Of a stretch of DNA of 27,422 nucleotides, positions 1-6,646 are shown piece after piece (the first letter of the stretch is position 1; every line of letters begins with the position of its first letter). The translations under genes were made by a program, and so were the position numbers. The notes under the pieces were generated by a model. The model made no database searches, was not told the DNA's origin, and worked only from the letters and a program-made list of their open reading frames with translations. Origin of the DNA: Caulobacteraceae bacterium (GTDB taxonomy: Bacteria; Pseudomonadota; Alphaproteobacteria; Caulobacterales; Caulobacteraceae); NCBI GenBank assembly GCA_004144935.1, contig SDZP01000004.1:1-27422 (forward strand). Direction: 5' to 3'.

Positions 1-29
1 CCCTTTCACCCCGTGGGGGAGGGACAGGG

Positions 30-389
30 TTAACCCACCCCCCTGCGTTGCAGACGCCGCAGGGCGAGGGCCAGGCCCAGTCCGACAGCGATGCCGGTGC
101 TGTTGGCCAGCGCGTCCCAGGCGTCGCCCTGCCGCCCCAGCCCCATGGTCGACTGCAGGATTTCCACCCCGACGCCACCCAGGAACAGCCCGACCGCCAG
201 CCGGCCCAGGCGTGCGGGGAAGGCCCAGGCGCCCAGCAGCGCCAGGCCGAGGTAGGCGAGGGCGTGCTCGGCCTTGTCCCAGAAGGTCAGTCCCTGCGGC
301 AGGTCCTCGACCGGACTGAGCGACAGCCAGGCGATGACGCAACAGGCGACGGCGAAGAGGGCGATGCGGAAGGGGACGGGAACGGTCAT
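30..389 (-). CDS. VanZ-like family membrane protein
   Basis: Predicted small inner-membrane protein of 119 aa. The sequence alternates hydrophobic segments (about four) and carries the VanZ-like layout: a DKAEHALAYLGLALLG stretch in the first half, then GVEILQS and a late DAWDALANSTGIAVG stretch. The paired D-K-x-x-H and D-x-x-A-N-x-x-G features are typical of the family. The open frame runs upstream to 563, but the extra 58 residues are not membrane-like and overlap the divergent HAD gene. I therefore start at MTVPVPF (ATG at 389); no strong Shine-Dalgarno is visible there. The family's biochemical role is poorly defined: named after a teicoplanin-resistance accessory protein, most members are of unknown function. 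It is divergent from the HAD gene at 496 with about 106 bp between them, which should hold both promoters. Confidence 0.75.
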   Translation of the reverse strand: MTVPVPFRIALFAVACCVIAWLSLSPVEDLPQGLTFWDKAEHALAYLGLALLGAWAFPARLGRLAVGLFLGGVGVEILQSTMGLGRQGDAWDALANSTGIAVGLGLALALRRLQRRGVG

Positions 390-495
390 GCGCCGCCAAG
401 GTGACGCGCGCCGCGTCTGCCGCAAGAGGAGATTTGGTGGAGACGATGGGTGGAAAGCCCAGTATGCGTTCGGCGCGCAGAACCAAGGGGCGACG

Positions 496-1140
496 ATGAC
501 GATCAAGGCGGTGATCTGGGATTTTGGCGGGGTGATCACCTCCTCGCCGTTCGAGGCGTTCAACCGCTACGAGGCGCAGAAGGGCCTGCCGCACAACCTG
601 TTCCGGACCGTCAACTCGACCAACCCGGACGACAACGCCTGGGCCCTGTTCGAGCGCAACGAGATCGACGCGCCCGGCTTCGACGAGATGTTCCACAGGG
701 AATCCACGGCGTTCGGCCATCCGGTGCGCGGGGCCGAGGTCCTGGGCCTGCTGTCGGGCGACGTGCGGCCGGGGATGGTGGCGGCGCTGAAGGCCTGCAA
801 GGCGGTCTTCAAGGTCGGCTGCATCACCAACAACGTCCAGACCGGCCACGGCGCCGGCATGGCCGGCACCAGCGACAAGGCCGCCCAGGTGGCGGGCGTC
901 ATGGAATTGTTCGACGCGGTCATCGAGAGCAGCAAGGCGGGGGTGCGCAAGCCCGACCCGCGCATCTACCAGATGATGTGCGAGCTCCTGGTCGTCGAGC
1001 CCTCGGACTGCGTCTACCTCGACGACCTCGGCATCAACTGCAAGCCGGCCGCCGCCCTGGGGATGAAGGCGATCAAGGTGTCGAGCGAGGCGCAGGCGCT
1101 GGCGGAACTCAGCGCGGTGACGGGGCTCGAGCTCGGATGA
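496..1140 (+). CDS. HAD superfamily (subfamily IA) hydrolase
   Basis: Haloacid-dehalogenase-fold hydrolase of 214 aa, probably a cytosolic phosphatase on a small metabolite; the substrate cannot be read from sequence. All four HAD motifs are visible. Motif I is WDFGGVI with the nucleophile D9; the usual second Asp is replaced by Gly, as in the epoxide-hydrolase-N-terminal-like and ACAD10-like HAD proteins. Motif II is CITNN, motif III is the Lys of GVRKPDPRIY, and motif IV is VYLDDLG. The missing second Asp (the usual acid/base) raises the question of whether this is a true phosphatase. Start ATG 496 has an AAGGGG ribosome-binding site at 485-490; longer in-frame extensions to 274 overlap the VanZ-like gene and are rejected. 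The stop overlaps the next gene's start in an ATGA arrangement, implying translational coupling. Confidence 0.85.
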   Translation: MTIKAVIWDFGGVITSSPFEAFNRYEAQKGLPHNLFRTVNSTNPDDNAWALFERNEIDAPGFDEMFHRESTAFGHPVRGAEVLGLLSGDVRPGMVAALKACKAVFKVGCITNNVQTGHGAGMAGTSDKAAQVAGVMELFDAVIESSKAGVRKPDPRIYQMMCELLVVEPSDCVYLDDLGINCKPAAALGMKAIKVSSEAQALAELSAVTGLELG

Positions 1141-1433
1141 CCCGCCCCACCAGGATCGGCGCCGCCGAGGCCCTCAAATCCCTGCCCAACTGGACCGCCG
1201 CCGACGGTGAGCGCGACGCCATCCTGCGCACCTTCAGGTTCAAGGACTTCAACGCCGCCTTCGGCTTCATGACCCGCGTCGCCTTGGCGGCCGAGAAGCT
1301 CGACCACCATCCCGAATGGTTCAATGTCTACAACCGGGTCGAGGTGCTGCTCAGCACCCATGACGCCGATGGCGTGACCAGCCTGGACGTCACCCTCGCC
1401 CAGATCATGGACGAGGCGGCCGCCGCCCTCTAA
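1137..1433 (+). CDS. phhB: 4a-hydroxytetrahydrobiopterin dehydratase (pterin-4a-carbinolamine dehydratase)
   Basis: Small cytosolic enzyme (98 aa) that dehydrates 4a-hydroxytetrahydrobiopterin to quinonoid dihydrobiopterin, recycling the cofactor of aromatic amino acid hydroxylases such as phenylalanine 4-monooxygenase. The family signature is clear: EKLDHHPEWFNVYNRVEV in the middle, where the paired histidines are catalytic, followed by the DGVTSLDVTLAQIMD helix near the C-terminus. Length matches the family (about 95-110 aa). The ATG lies inside the HAD stop codon (ATGA at 1137-1140), so the two genes form a coupled pair. No phenylalanine hydroxylase is present in the window. Proteins of this family are also moonlighting or generic in many alphaproteobacteria, so the physiological partner is open. 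Confidence 0.93.
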   Translation: MTRPTRIGAAEALKSLPNWTAADGERDAILRTFRFKDFNAAFGFMTRVALAAEKLDHHPEWFNVYNRVEVLLSTHDADGVTSLDVTLAQIMDEAAAAL

Positions 1434-1466
1434 CCAGTGTTCGAAAGAACATCGGGAGGACGATCC

Positions 1467-2252
1467 ATGGCTTCGACTTCAGGCCGCGTGGCCGGCAAGA
1501 AGGCCTTCATCACCGGCGGCGCCCAGGGCCTCGGGGCCGGGGCCGCCCGGCGGCTGGCCGAGGAGGGCGCTCACGTCGCCCTGGCCGATCTCAACCTCGA
1601 GGGCGCGCAAGGCGTCGCCGACGAACTGAACGCCGCCCACGGCAAGGGCACGGCCTTCGCCTACCGGCTCGACGTCACCCAGGAAGACCAGTGGGTCGAC
1701 ACCCTGTTCCGCGCCAACGCCGACATGGGCGGCATTTCGGTGCTGCTCAACAATGCCGGCATCAGCCGCGGCGCCGACATCGAAAACTGCACCCTCGACG
1801 ACTTCCGCATGACGATGAGCGTCAACGTCGACAGCGTCTTCTTGGGCGCCAAGCACGCCATCCGCTACCTGCGCGACAACCAGCCGGGCTCGATCATCAA
1901 CATCAGCTCGATCGCCGGCCTGATCGCCAACCACAACGGCCCGGCCTATAACGCCTCCAAGGCCGCCGTCTGGCTGCTCAGCAAGAACATCGCCCTCTAC
2001 TGCGCCAAGCAGAAGCTGGACGTCCGCTCCAACTCCATCCACCCGACCTTCATCGACACGCCGATCCTGGACCCGATCCGGGCCCGGTTCGGCAAGGAGG
2101 AGGGCGAGGCCAAGCTCGGCCGCCAGGTGCCGCTCGGCCGCATCGGCACCCCCCGCGACATCGCCGACGCGGTGCTCTACCTGGCCTCCGACGAGAGCCG
2201 CTTCATGACCGGGGCCGAACTGAAGCTGGACGGCGGCATCTCGGCGATGTGA
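1467..2252 (+). CDS. Short-chain dehydrogenase/reductase (SDR), NAD-dependent type
   Basis: Classical SDR of 261 aa, a cytosolic NAD(P)-dependent oxidoreductase acting on an alcohol or ketone. The Rossmann glycine motif TGGAQGLG is at residues 16-23, an Asp (D41) at the end of beta-strand 2 favours NAD over NADP, LLNNAG follows, and the catalytic set includes the Ser in NISSIAG (about 148) and Y161-x3-K165 in AYNASK. The closest families I can name are the cyclohexanol/cyclopentanol dehydrogenase and 3-alpha/20-beta-hydroxysteroid dehydrogenase groups, but substrate cannot be fixed. The start is ATG 1467, with GGGAGGA at 1454-1460 as ribosome-binding site; an in-frame GTG at 1437 gives ten unlikely extra residues. 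It follows the pterin dehydratase by 33 bp on the same strand and may be co-transcribed. Confidence 0.9.
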   Translation: MASTSGRVAGKKAFITGGAQGLGAGAARRLAEEGAHVALADLNLEGAQGVADELNAAHGKGTAFAYRLDVTQEDQWVDTLFRANADMGGISVLLNNAGISRGADIENCTLDDFRMTMSVNVDSVFLGAKHAIRYLRDNQPGSIINISSIAGLIANHNGPAYNASKAAVWLLSKNIALYCAKQKLDVRSNSIHPTFIDTPILDPIRARFGKEEGEAKLGRQVPLGRIGTPRDIADAVLYLASDESRFMTGAELKLDGGISAM

Positions 2253-2473
2253 TCGGGGCTGGGGCCGGGCCGGGATGACCGGTGTCTGGCCGCCTTCCAC
2301 GCCCGACATCCCAACCCACCGAATGTCCTCGCGAAGGCGGGGACCCATAAGCCATCGGCCGCTTCCCGAGGCCGGTGAGAAGGCGACCTCCGCATGGATG
2401 CCCGCCTTCGCGAGCAGGACCGGTGAATGGGATAGGGAACGAGGCCTGACTTTCTCCGGTTCGCACCCGGACG
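2253..2473. other. Intergenic region with REP-like palindrome
   Basis: 221-bp gap between the SDR gene and the convergent FliL-like gene. Apart from the imperfect inverted repeat annotated at 2325-2420, I see no coding potential with a plausible start and no T-tract terminator. Convergent gene ends are the usual home of such palindromes. Confidence 0.6.
2325..2420. repeat. REP-like intergenic palindromic repeat (copy 1)
   Basis: Imperfect inverted repeat. The 14-base core CTCGCGAAGGCGGG at 2328-2341 is exactly complementary to CCCGCCTTCGCGAG at 2401-2414. The arms extend outward (GTCC at 2325-2328 against GGAC at 2417-2420 with a small bulge) and inward (CCCAT at 2344-2348 against ATGGATG at 2394-2400). 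The core resembles that of the second element at 26362-26471 (GCGAAGGC followed by GGG). Repeats of this GCGAAGGCnGGGnnCCAT style are abundant between genes in Caulobacterales and sphingomonads; that is general knowledge, not a search result. Confidence 0.75.
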
Positions 2474-2881
2474 TCAGTTCACCAAAATCGTCCCGATCAG
2501 CAGCTTTGCGCCCGGCTTGCCGAGCAGGCGGTCGGTCTCGCGCTGGCATCTCAGCGCCAGGTAGTCGGCGTCCGGCGGCATCGCGGCGGGCAGGCCGGCG
2601 GCGTACATCTGCAGCACCTGGGTGTAGGCCGCCCGCAGGCGAGGGGTCGAGGCGTTGGCGCGCTCGCGCAGGGCCTCGTTCTCGACGTCGATGCCGACCT
2701 CCATGGTGATCACGCCCCGGCTGCCGTTGCGGCGCATGATGGAGGCGGTCAGGGTCTGGATCTGGATGAAGCTGGCGCCGCCGCCCTTCTTCTTCTCGCC
2801 GCCGCTGGCCATTGCCGGCGGCGCAAGAGCGGCCGTGGGGGCCAGGGCGAGCAGGGCGGCAAGGGCGAGACGGCGATCCAT
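2474..2881 (-). CDS. Secreted FliL-like conserved protein
   Basis: Exported protein of about 135 aa with an N-terminal signal (MDRRLALAALLALAPTAALA, twin Arg at 3-4, then a hydrophobic run ending in an Ala-rich cleavage region). The mature part opens with a Lys/Gly-rich linker and then a domain with the pattern VITMEVGIDVENEALRE, PRLRAAYTQVL, PPDADYLALRCQRETDRLLG and LLIGTILVN. This resembles the periplasmic domain of FliL, the flagellar stator-associated protein (strand-helix with a C-terminal G-T-x-x-V-N strand). Unlike true FliL it has a cleavable-looking signal rather than a permanent anchor, so I call it FliL-like only. I chose ATG 2881; ATG 2902 adds seven residues, and neither has a good ribosome-binding site. 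It is divergent from pseB (flagellin-sugar gene in relatives), an interesting but weak contextual link to the flagellum. Confidence 0.6.
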   Translation of the reverse strand: MDRRLALAALLALAPTAALAPPAMASGGEKKKGGGASFIQIQTLTASIMRRNGSRGVITMEVGIDVENEALRERANASTPRLRAAYTQVLQMYAAGLPAAMPPDADYLALRCQRETDRLLGKPGAKLLIGTILVN

Positions 2882-2977
2882 CACCCCGACATACGCGCCC
2901 ATGGTTTATGCGTGCTTTACGCGCAGGTGACAGATTCAGCGCATCGGCCCAGATTCGCGGCCGATCTGGAGTTGTTG

Positions 2978-4015
2978 ATGACCCGATTCGCGCCCAAGAC
3001 CCTCGATCTGGACGGCCAGGTGATCCTTGTCACCGGCGGCACCGGCTCGTTCGGCAAACGGTTCATCGAAACCGTGCTGACCCGCTATTCGCCCCGCAAG
3101 CTGATCGTCTACAGCCGCGACGAGCTCAAGCAGAGCGAGATGCAGCAGGACCTGCGCGAGAAGTTTTCGCCGGAAGACTATTCGAAGATGCGCTTCTTCC
3201 TCGGCGACGTGCGCGACCGCTCGCGCCTCACCCTGGCCCTGCGCGGGGTCGATATCGTCATCCACGCCGCCGCCCTGAAGCAGGTGCCGGCGGCCGAGTA
3301 CAATCCCTCCGAATGTATCCAGACCAATGTGGTTGGGGCCGAGAACGTGGTCTGGGCCAGCCTGTCCAACCGGGTGCGGCAGGTGGTGGCGCTGTCGACC
3401 GACAAGGCCTGCAACCCGGTCAACCTCTATGGCGCGACCAAGCTGGCCTCGGACAAGACCTTCGTAGCGGCCAACAACCTGTCGGGCGATCTCGGCTGCC
3501 GCTTCTCGGTGGTGCGCTATGGCAACGTCGTCGGCTCGCGCGGCAGCGTGGTGCCCCTGTACAGGCGCCTGATCGCAAAGGGCGCGACCAGTCTGCCGAT
3601 CACCGACGCCCGCATGACCCGCTTCTGGATCACCCTCGACGAGGGGGTGGAGTTCGTCCTGTCCTCGCTGGAAATCATGCGCGGCGGCGAAATCTTCGTG
3701 CCCAAGATCCCTTCGATGGCCATGCCAGACCTGGCCCGCGCCATGGCCCCTGACGCCGAGATCGAGATCGTCGGCATCCGGCCGGGCGAGAAGCTGCACG
3801 AGATCATGGTCGGCGCCGACGACGCCCGCCAGACCTGCGAGATGGACGACCGCTATGTCATCGAGCCGGCCTTCGTCGAATACGCCCGCGAGGTGTTCGG
3901 AGAGAAGGACGGCGCCCGGCCGGTCGCCGAGGACTTCGCCTACGCCAGCGACAGCAACACCGAATGGCTGAGCCCGGATGGCCTGCGGGCCATGCTGGAG
4001 GCGCAGGGGGTCTGA
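2978..4015 (+). CDS. pseB: UDP-N-acetylglucosamine 4,6-dehydratase (5-inverting), PseB/FlmA
   Basis: First enzyme of the pseudaminic acid route: converts UDP-GlcNAc to UDP-2-acetamido-2,6-dideoxy-L-arabino-hexos-4-ulose, with loss of water and inversion at C5. It is a soluble extended SDR of 345 aa, typical for PseB. The NADP-binding TGGTGSFG is at residues 19-26. The altered catalytic set STDK (140-143) and Y151-x3-K155 has the same spacing as the TDK/YxxxK set of Helicobacter FlaA1/PseB. Start ATG 2978 has GGAG at 2968-2971; an upstream in-frame start at 2912 lacks support. The stop overlaps the pseC start (TGATG), so the pair is coupled. In Caulobacter the homologous flmA-flmB pair serves flagellin glycosylation. 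The later Pse enzymes are not in this window, so supply to the neighbouring EPS locus cannot be excluded. Confidence 0.95.
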   Translation: MTRFAPKTLDLDGQVILVTGGTGSFGKRFIETVLTRYSPRKLIVYSRDELKQSEMQQDLREKFSPEDYSKMRFFLGDVRDRSRLTLALRGVDIVIHAAALKQVPAAEYNPSECIQTNVVGAENVVWASLSNRVRQVVALSTDKACNPVNLYGATKLASDKTFVAANNLSGDLGCRFSVVRYGNVVGSRGSVVPLYRRLIAKGATSLPITDARMTRFWITLDEGVEFVLSSLEIMRGGEIFVPKIPSMAMPDLARAMAPDAEIEIVGIRPGEKLHEIMVGADDARQTCEMDDRYVIEPAFVEYAREVFGEKDGARPVAEDFAYASDSNTEWLSPDGLRAMLEAQGV

Positions 4016-5181
4016 TGACCGGACCCGGGCCCTTCCTGCCCTACGGCCGCCAGACGATCGAGGAGGACGATATCGCCGCGGTGGCCGAGGCGTTGCGCGG
4101 CGACTTCCTGACCACCGGCCCGACGGTCGAGGCCTTCGAGACGGCGTTCGCCGCCAAGGTCGGCGCCGGCCATGCGGTGGCCTGTTCCAACGGCACGGCC
4201 TCGCTGCACCTGGCCATGCTGGCGCTGGGCGTCGGACCGGGCGACAGCTGCATCGTCCCCTCGATCACCTTCCTGGCCACCGCCAACTGCGCGGCCTACG
4301 TCGGGGCGGAGGTGGTGTTCGCCGACGTCGACCGGGACAGCGGACTGATGACGCCGGAAACCCTGGCCGAGGCCCTTTCGCGGGCGACCGGGCCGGTGAA
4401 GGCGGTGCTGCCGGTGCACCTGCGCGGCGACGTCTGCGACCTGCCTGGCCTGGCGCGGCTGGCCGACGAGGCGGGGGCGGTGCTGGTCGAGGACGCGCCT
4501 CATGCCCTGGGGTCGAAGATGGATTTCGGCGGCGGGCCGGAGCGGGTCGGCGATTGCGCCCATTCGGCCATGGCCAGCTTCTCCTTCCACCCGGTGAAGA
4601 CCATCGCCACCGGCGAGGGCGGCATGCTGACCACCAACGACCCGGCGCTGGCGGCGCGGCTGAAATCCCTGCGCAGCCACGGCATGACCCGGCCGCCCGG
4701 CGCCGATCCCTGGGTCTACGAGATGGCGCAGCCCGGCTTCAACTACCGCCTGCCGGACATCAACTGCGCGCTCGGCCTGTCGCAACTGGGCAAGCTGGAC
4801 CGTTTCACCGCCCGCCGACGGGCGCTTTCCGCCCTCTACGCCGAGCGCCTGGCGCCGCTGGCCAACGCCGTCCGCCTCGCCGAAAGTCCGGCAGGCTCCG
4901 ACCCGGCCTTGCACCTGCTCTGCGTGCTGATCGATTTCCAGGCCCTGGGCGTGACCCGGGCGGAGGTGGTGGCCCGGCTCGCCGCCGCCGGCATCGGCAG
5001 CCAGGTGCACTACATTCCCGTCCACACCCAGCCCTACTGGCGAGCCCGCAACGGCGATCTCGATCTGCCCGGCGCGCAGGCCTGGTACGACCGCTGCCTC
5101 AGCCTGCCGCTGTTTCCGGCGATGGCCGACGGCGATGTCGAACGGGTGGCGGCGGCGCTCGAGGCGGCCTTGGGGCTCTAG
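4015..5181 (+). CDS. pseC: UDP-4-amino-4,6-dideoxy-N-acetyl-beta-L-altrosamine transaminase, PseC/FlmB
   Basis: PLP-dependent aminotransferase of the DegT/DnrJ/EryC1 family (388 aa) that aminates the PseB 4-keto product, using glutamate as donor. Visible features: ACSNGTASLHLAMLALGVG near residues 56-74 (phosphate/PLP contacts), PSITFLATANC (82-92), VEDAPHALGSK (158-168, with the PLP-ring-binding Asp) and the Schiff-base Lys K195 in SFHPVKTIATGEGG. The C-terminal VHYIPVHTQPYW stretch matches PseC-type transaminases. The ATG at 4015 shares one base with the pseB stop. The stop codon lies in the palindrome CTAG (5178-5181), which also supplies the stop of the opposite-strand transferase gene, so the two genes converge with a 4-bp overlap and no room for a separate terminator. 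Confidence 0.95.
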   Translation: MTGPGPFLPYGRQTIEEDDIAAVAEALRGDFLTTGPTVEAFETAFAAKVGAGHAVACSNGTASLHLAMLALGVGPGDSCIVPSITFLATANCAAYVGAEVVFADVDRDSGLMTPETLAEALSRATGPVKAVLPVHLRGDVCDLPGLARLADEAGAVLVEDAPHALGSKMDFGGGPERVGDCAHSAMASFSFHPVKTIATGEGGMLTTNDPALAARLKSLRSHGMTRPPGADPWVYEMAQPGFNYRLPDINCALGLSQLGKLDRFTARRRALSALYAERLAPLANAVRLAESPAGSDPALHLLCVLIDFQALGVTRAEVVARLAAAGIGSQVHYIPVHTQPYWRARNGDLDLPGAQAWYDRCLSLPLFPAMADGDVERVAAALEAALGL

Positions 5182-6266
5182 CGCGTGGCCTTGCCGGTCA
5201 GCCGCGCATAGACGGCGATGGCCCGCTCCGGATGGCGAGTGAACAGGAAATAGCCAACCGTCAGCCCGGCGAAGGTCGCCAGCAGCACCGGCTGCGGCAC
5301 GTCGGCGCGCAGGGCCAGGGCGGCGCCGAGGCCGAGCGCCAGGGAGAGGGCGCAGAGCGTGACCACCACACCGGTGACGCTGAAGCCCCCGTCCAGCATC
5401 AGGTGGTGGGCGTGGGTGCGGTCGGCGTGGAAAGGCGAGCGACGGTGCATGAGGCGGCGCACGATCAGCACCAGGCAATCGATCAACGGCGGCGCGATCA
5501 GGAAGGGCGCCAGCACCGGGGTGACCGGATAGACCGGGTTCTGGGTCAGGCGGAAGGCGGCCCAGGCGATGATCAGTCCAAGGTAGGCGCTGCCGGAATT
5601 GCCCAGGAAGATCCTTGCCCGCTTGCGCCAGGGCAGGCGCAGGTTGAAAGCCAGATAGGCGACCACCGCCCCGACGATGACAGTCAGGCCGTGGGCGAGG
5701 TCGGCGTTGCCCGCATAGAGCGAGGCGACCACCAGCATGCCCAGGGTGCAGACGCACAGCGACCCGGCCAGGCCGTCGATGCCGTCGGCCATGTTCAGGG
5801 CGTTGATCAGTCCGACCGTGGCGATGATGGTGAAGGGGACGGACAGGTAGCCGAGATCCAGCGGCCCCAGGCCGAACACCGGTCCGATCTGAGCCACCCG
5901 CACGTCGCCGATCAGCACGATGGCCAGGGCCGCCGCGGTCTGGGCCAGCACCCGGATCGGCCAGGGAAGATCGTAGATGTCGTCCAGCACCCCGGTGATC
6001 ACCAGGATGATGGCGGCGACGCCCAGGCCGACCACCTGAACGTTCGGCGGGGTCAGGGCCAGGGCGGGCAGGATGGTGCCGACCGCGATGGCCAGTCCGC
6101 CGGTGACCGGCGTCGGCGCCGCATGGTCCTTGCGGCCGCCCGGCTTGTCCACAAGACCGAGCCGGGTCGCGAACGGCGACAGCAGGAAGATGATGGCGGT
6201 GACGGCGCTGAAGGCCGCGATGAACTCGAGGGCGGCGGTCCGCAGGAAGTCGACCGTCGGAAACAC
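5178..6266 (-). CDS. Undecaprenyl-phosphate sugar-1-phosphate transferase, WecA/MraY-type (PNPT)
   Basis: Polytopic inner-membrane enzyme (about 362 aa, roughly ten hydrophobic segments) that would transfer a HexNAc-1-phosphate from a UDP-sugar to undecaprenyl phosphate, starting the repeat unit. Family motifs counted from the chosen start: DDIYDLP (95-101), NALNMADGIDGLAG (155-168), FLGNSGSAYLG (from about 219), and the histidine-rich HADRTHAHH (279-287), all hallmarks of the WecA/TagO group. The start is uncertain: GTG 6266 has a G-run at 6277-6282 as ribosome-binding site and leads straight into the first hydrophobic helix. The frame stays open to a start at 6362, but those 32 residues are Gly/Ala-rich and not membrane-like. 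It is the only initiating transferase seen here, so it is the natural first enzyme for the EPS genes to its right. Confidence 0.9.
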   Translation of the reverse strand: MFPTVDFLRTAALEFIAAFSAVTAIIFLLSPFATRLGLVDKPGGRKDHAAPTPVTGGLAIAVGTILPALALTPPNVQVVGLGVAAIILVITGVLDDIYDLPWPIRVLAQTAAALAIVLIGDVRVAQIGPVFGLGPLDLGYLSVPFTIIATVGLINALNMADGIDGLAGSLCVCTLGMLVVASLYAGNADLAHGLTVIVGAVVAYLAFNLRLPWRKRARIFLGNSGSAYLGLIIAWAAFRLTQNPVYPVTPVLAPFLIAPPLIDCLVLIVRRLMHRRSPFHADRTHAHHLMLDGGFSVTGVVVTLCALSLALGLGAALALRADVPQPVLLATFAGLTVGYFLFTRHPERAIAVYARLTGKATR

Positions 6267-6522
6267 CCTCGAATATCCCCCCAAGATATCGGCCGAAGCC
6301 GCGGGCCCGGCGCCGGCCGCACAGGAAGGCTGTCCCTTAGAGGCGCCGCCGCAAGCTGGCAACCGACGTTCGGAAAGAAACCCTGTGTTGGCCGGCCTTC
6401 ATAATATTGAAAAAATTGGCAACTTTGTTCACGCGAGACCCGACGTTGGCGTCAACCGCGGCGCGGTTGCCACAAGTCTTGTGCAGTTGGGCGAGCAGGT
6501 CCGCGGTAACGCTGTTTGCGCC

Positions 6523-6551
6523 TTGACCTCATGAGGGTGCGGCAGGATAAC
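6523..6551 (+). promoter_or_regulatory. Candidate sigma70/RpoD promoter for the EPS export block
   Basis: TTGACC (6523-6528) and GATAAC (6546-6551) are separated by exactly 17 bp. The first matches the -35 consensus at five of six positions and the second the -10 consensus at four of six. It points toward the PHP phosphatase gene, leaving a leader of roughly 85-90 nt. This is pattern matching only. Confidence 0.5.
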
Positions 6552-6582
6552 GCACGTCGGGTGGGCGGGCGTCATTCTTCGA

Positions 6583-6602
6583 GGCGCGCGCTTTCGCGCG
6601 TC
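6583..6602 (+). promoter_or_regulatory. Leader stem-loop
   Basis: CGCGCG (6585-6590), CTTT loop, CGCGCG (6595-6600), extendable by a G-T wobble and a G-C pair. It sits in the predicted leader of the PHP phosphatase gene, 33 nt before its SD. No T-tract follows, so it is not an intrinsic terminator; it may affect mRNA stability or initiation. Confidence 0.35.
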
Positions 6603-6634
6603 CGCAGGTCGAGGTCCGCAAAGGGACTGGTTTT

Positions 6635-6638
6635 GGAG
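6635..6638 (+). promoter_or_regulatory. Ribosome-binding site fixing a TTG start
   Basis: GGAG lies 8 nt before the TTG at 6647. Together with the family-typical N-terminus that begins exactly there (M-I-D-L-H-x-H), it supports the rare TTG start. Confidence 0.6.
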
Positions 6639-6646
6639 TTGCGGGT

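Larger units (their letters stand above)
6267..6646. other. 380-bp divergent regulatory region
   Basis: Noncoding space between the minus-strand initiating transferase and the plus-strand export block. I see no plausible gene. It contains an AT-rich patch at about 6399-6428 (CATAATATTG followed by an A-run), striking in this GC-rich DNA and well placed for leftward control. Further right are a sigma70-like promoter reading right (6523-6551), a short GC hairpin (6585-6600) and the ribosome-binding site of the TTG-started phosphatase gene (6635-6638). The two EPS transcription units probably start here in opposite directions. Confidence 0.6.

Noticed and set aside
1437..1466. GTG start of the SDR gene adding ten residues
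   Set aside because: The ATG at 1467 has GGGAGGA at good spacing and gives a normal SDR N-terminus.
3940..5757. A 605-codon minus-strand open frame opposite pseC and running into the initiator gene
   Set aside because: Composition is Arg/Gly/Pro/His-rich with no domain pattern, and it lies antisense to strongly recognisable genes; it is a GC-skew frame.
3978..6404. An 808-codon plus-strand open frame in another frame of pseC that continues through the opposite-strand initiator gene
   Set aside because: Arg/Gly/Gln-rich without motifs; shadow of PseC and of the PNPT gene.
6583..6602. GC hairpin before the PHP phosphatase gene as an intrinsic terminator
   Set aside because: No T-tract follows, and it lies downstream of a promoter-like site in a leader, so a termination call is not supported.
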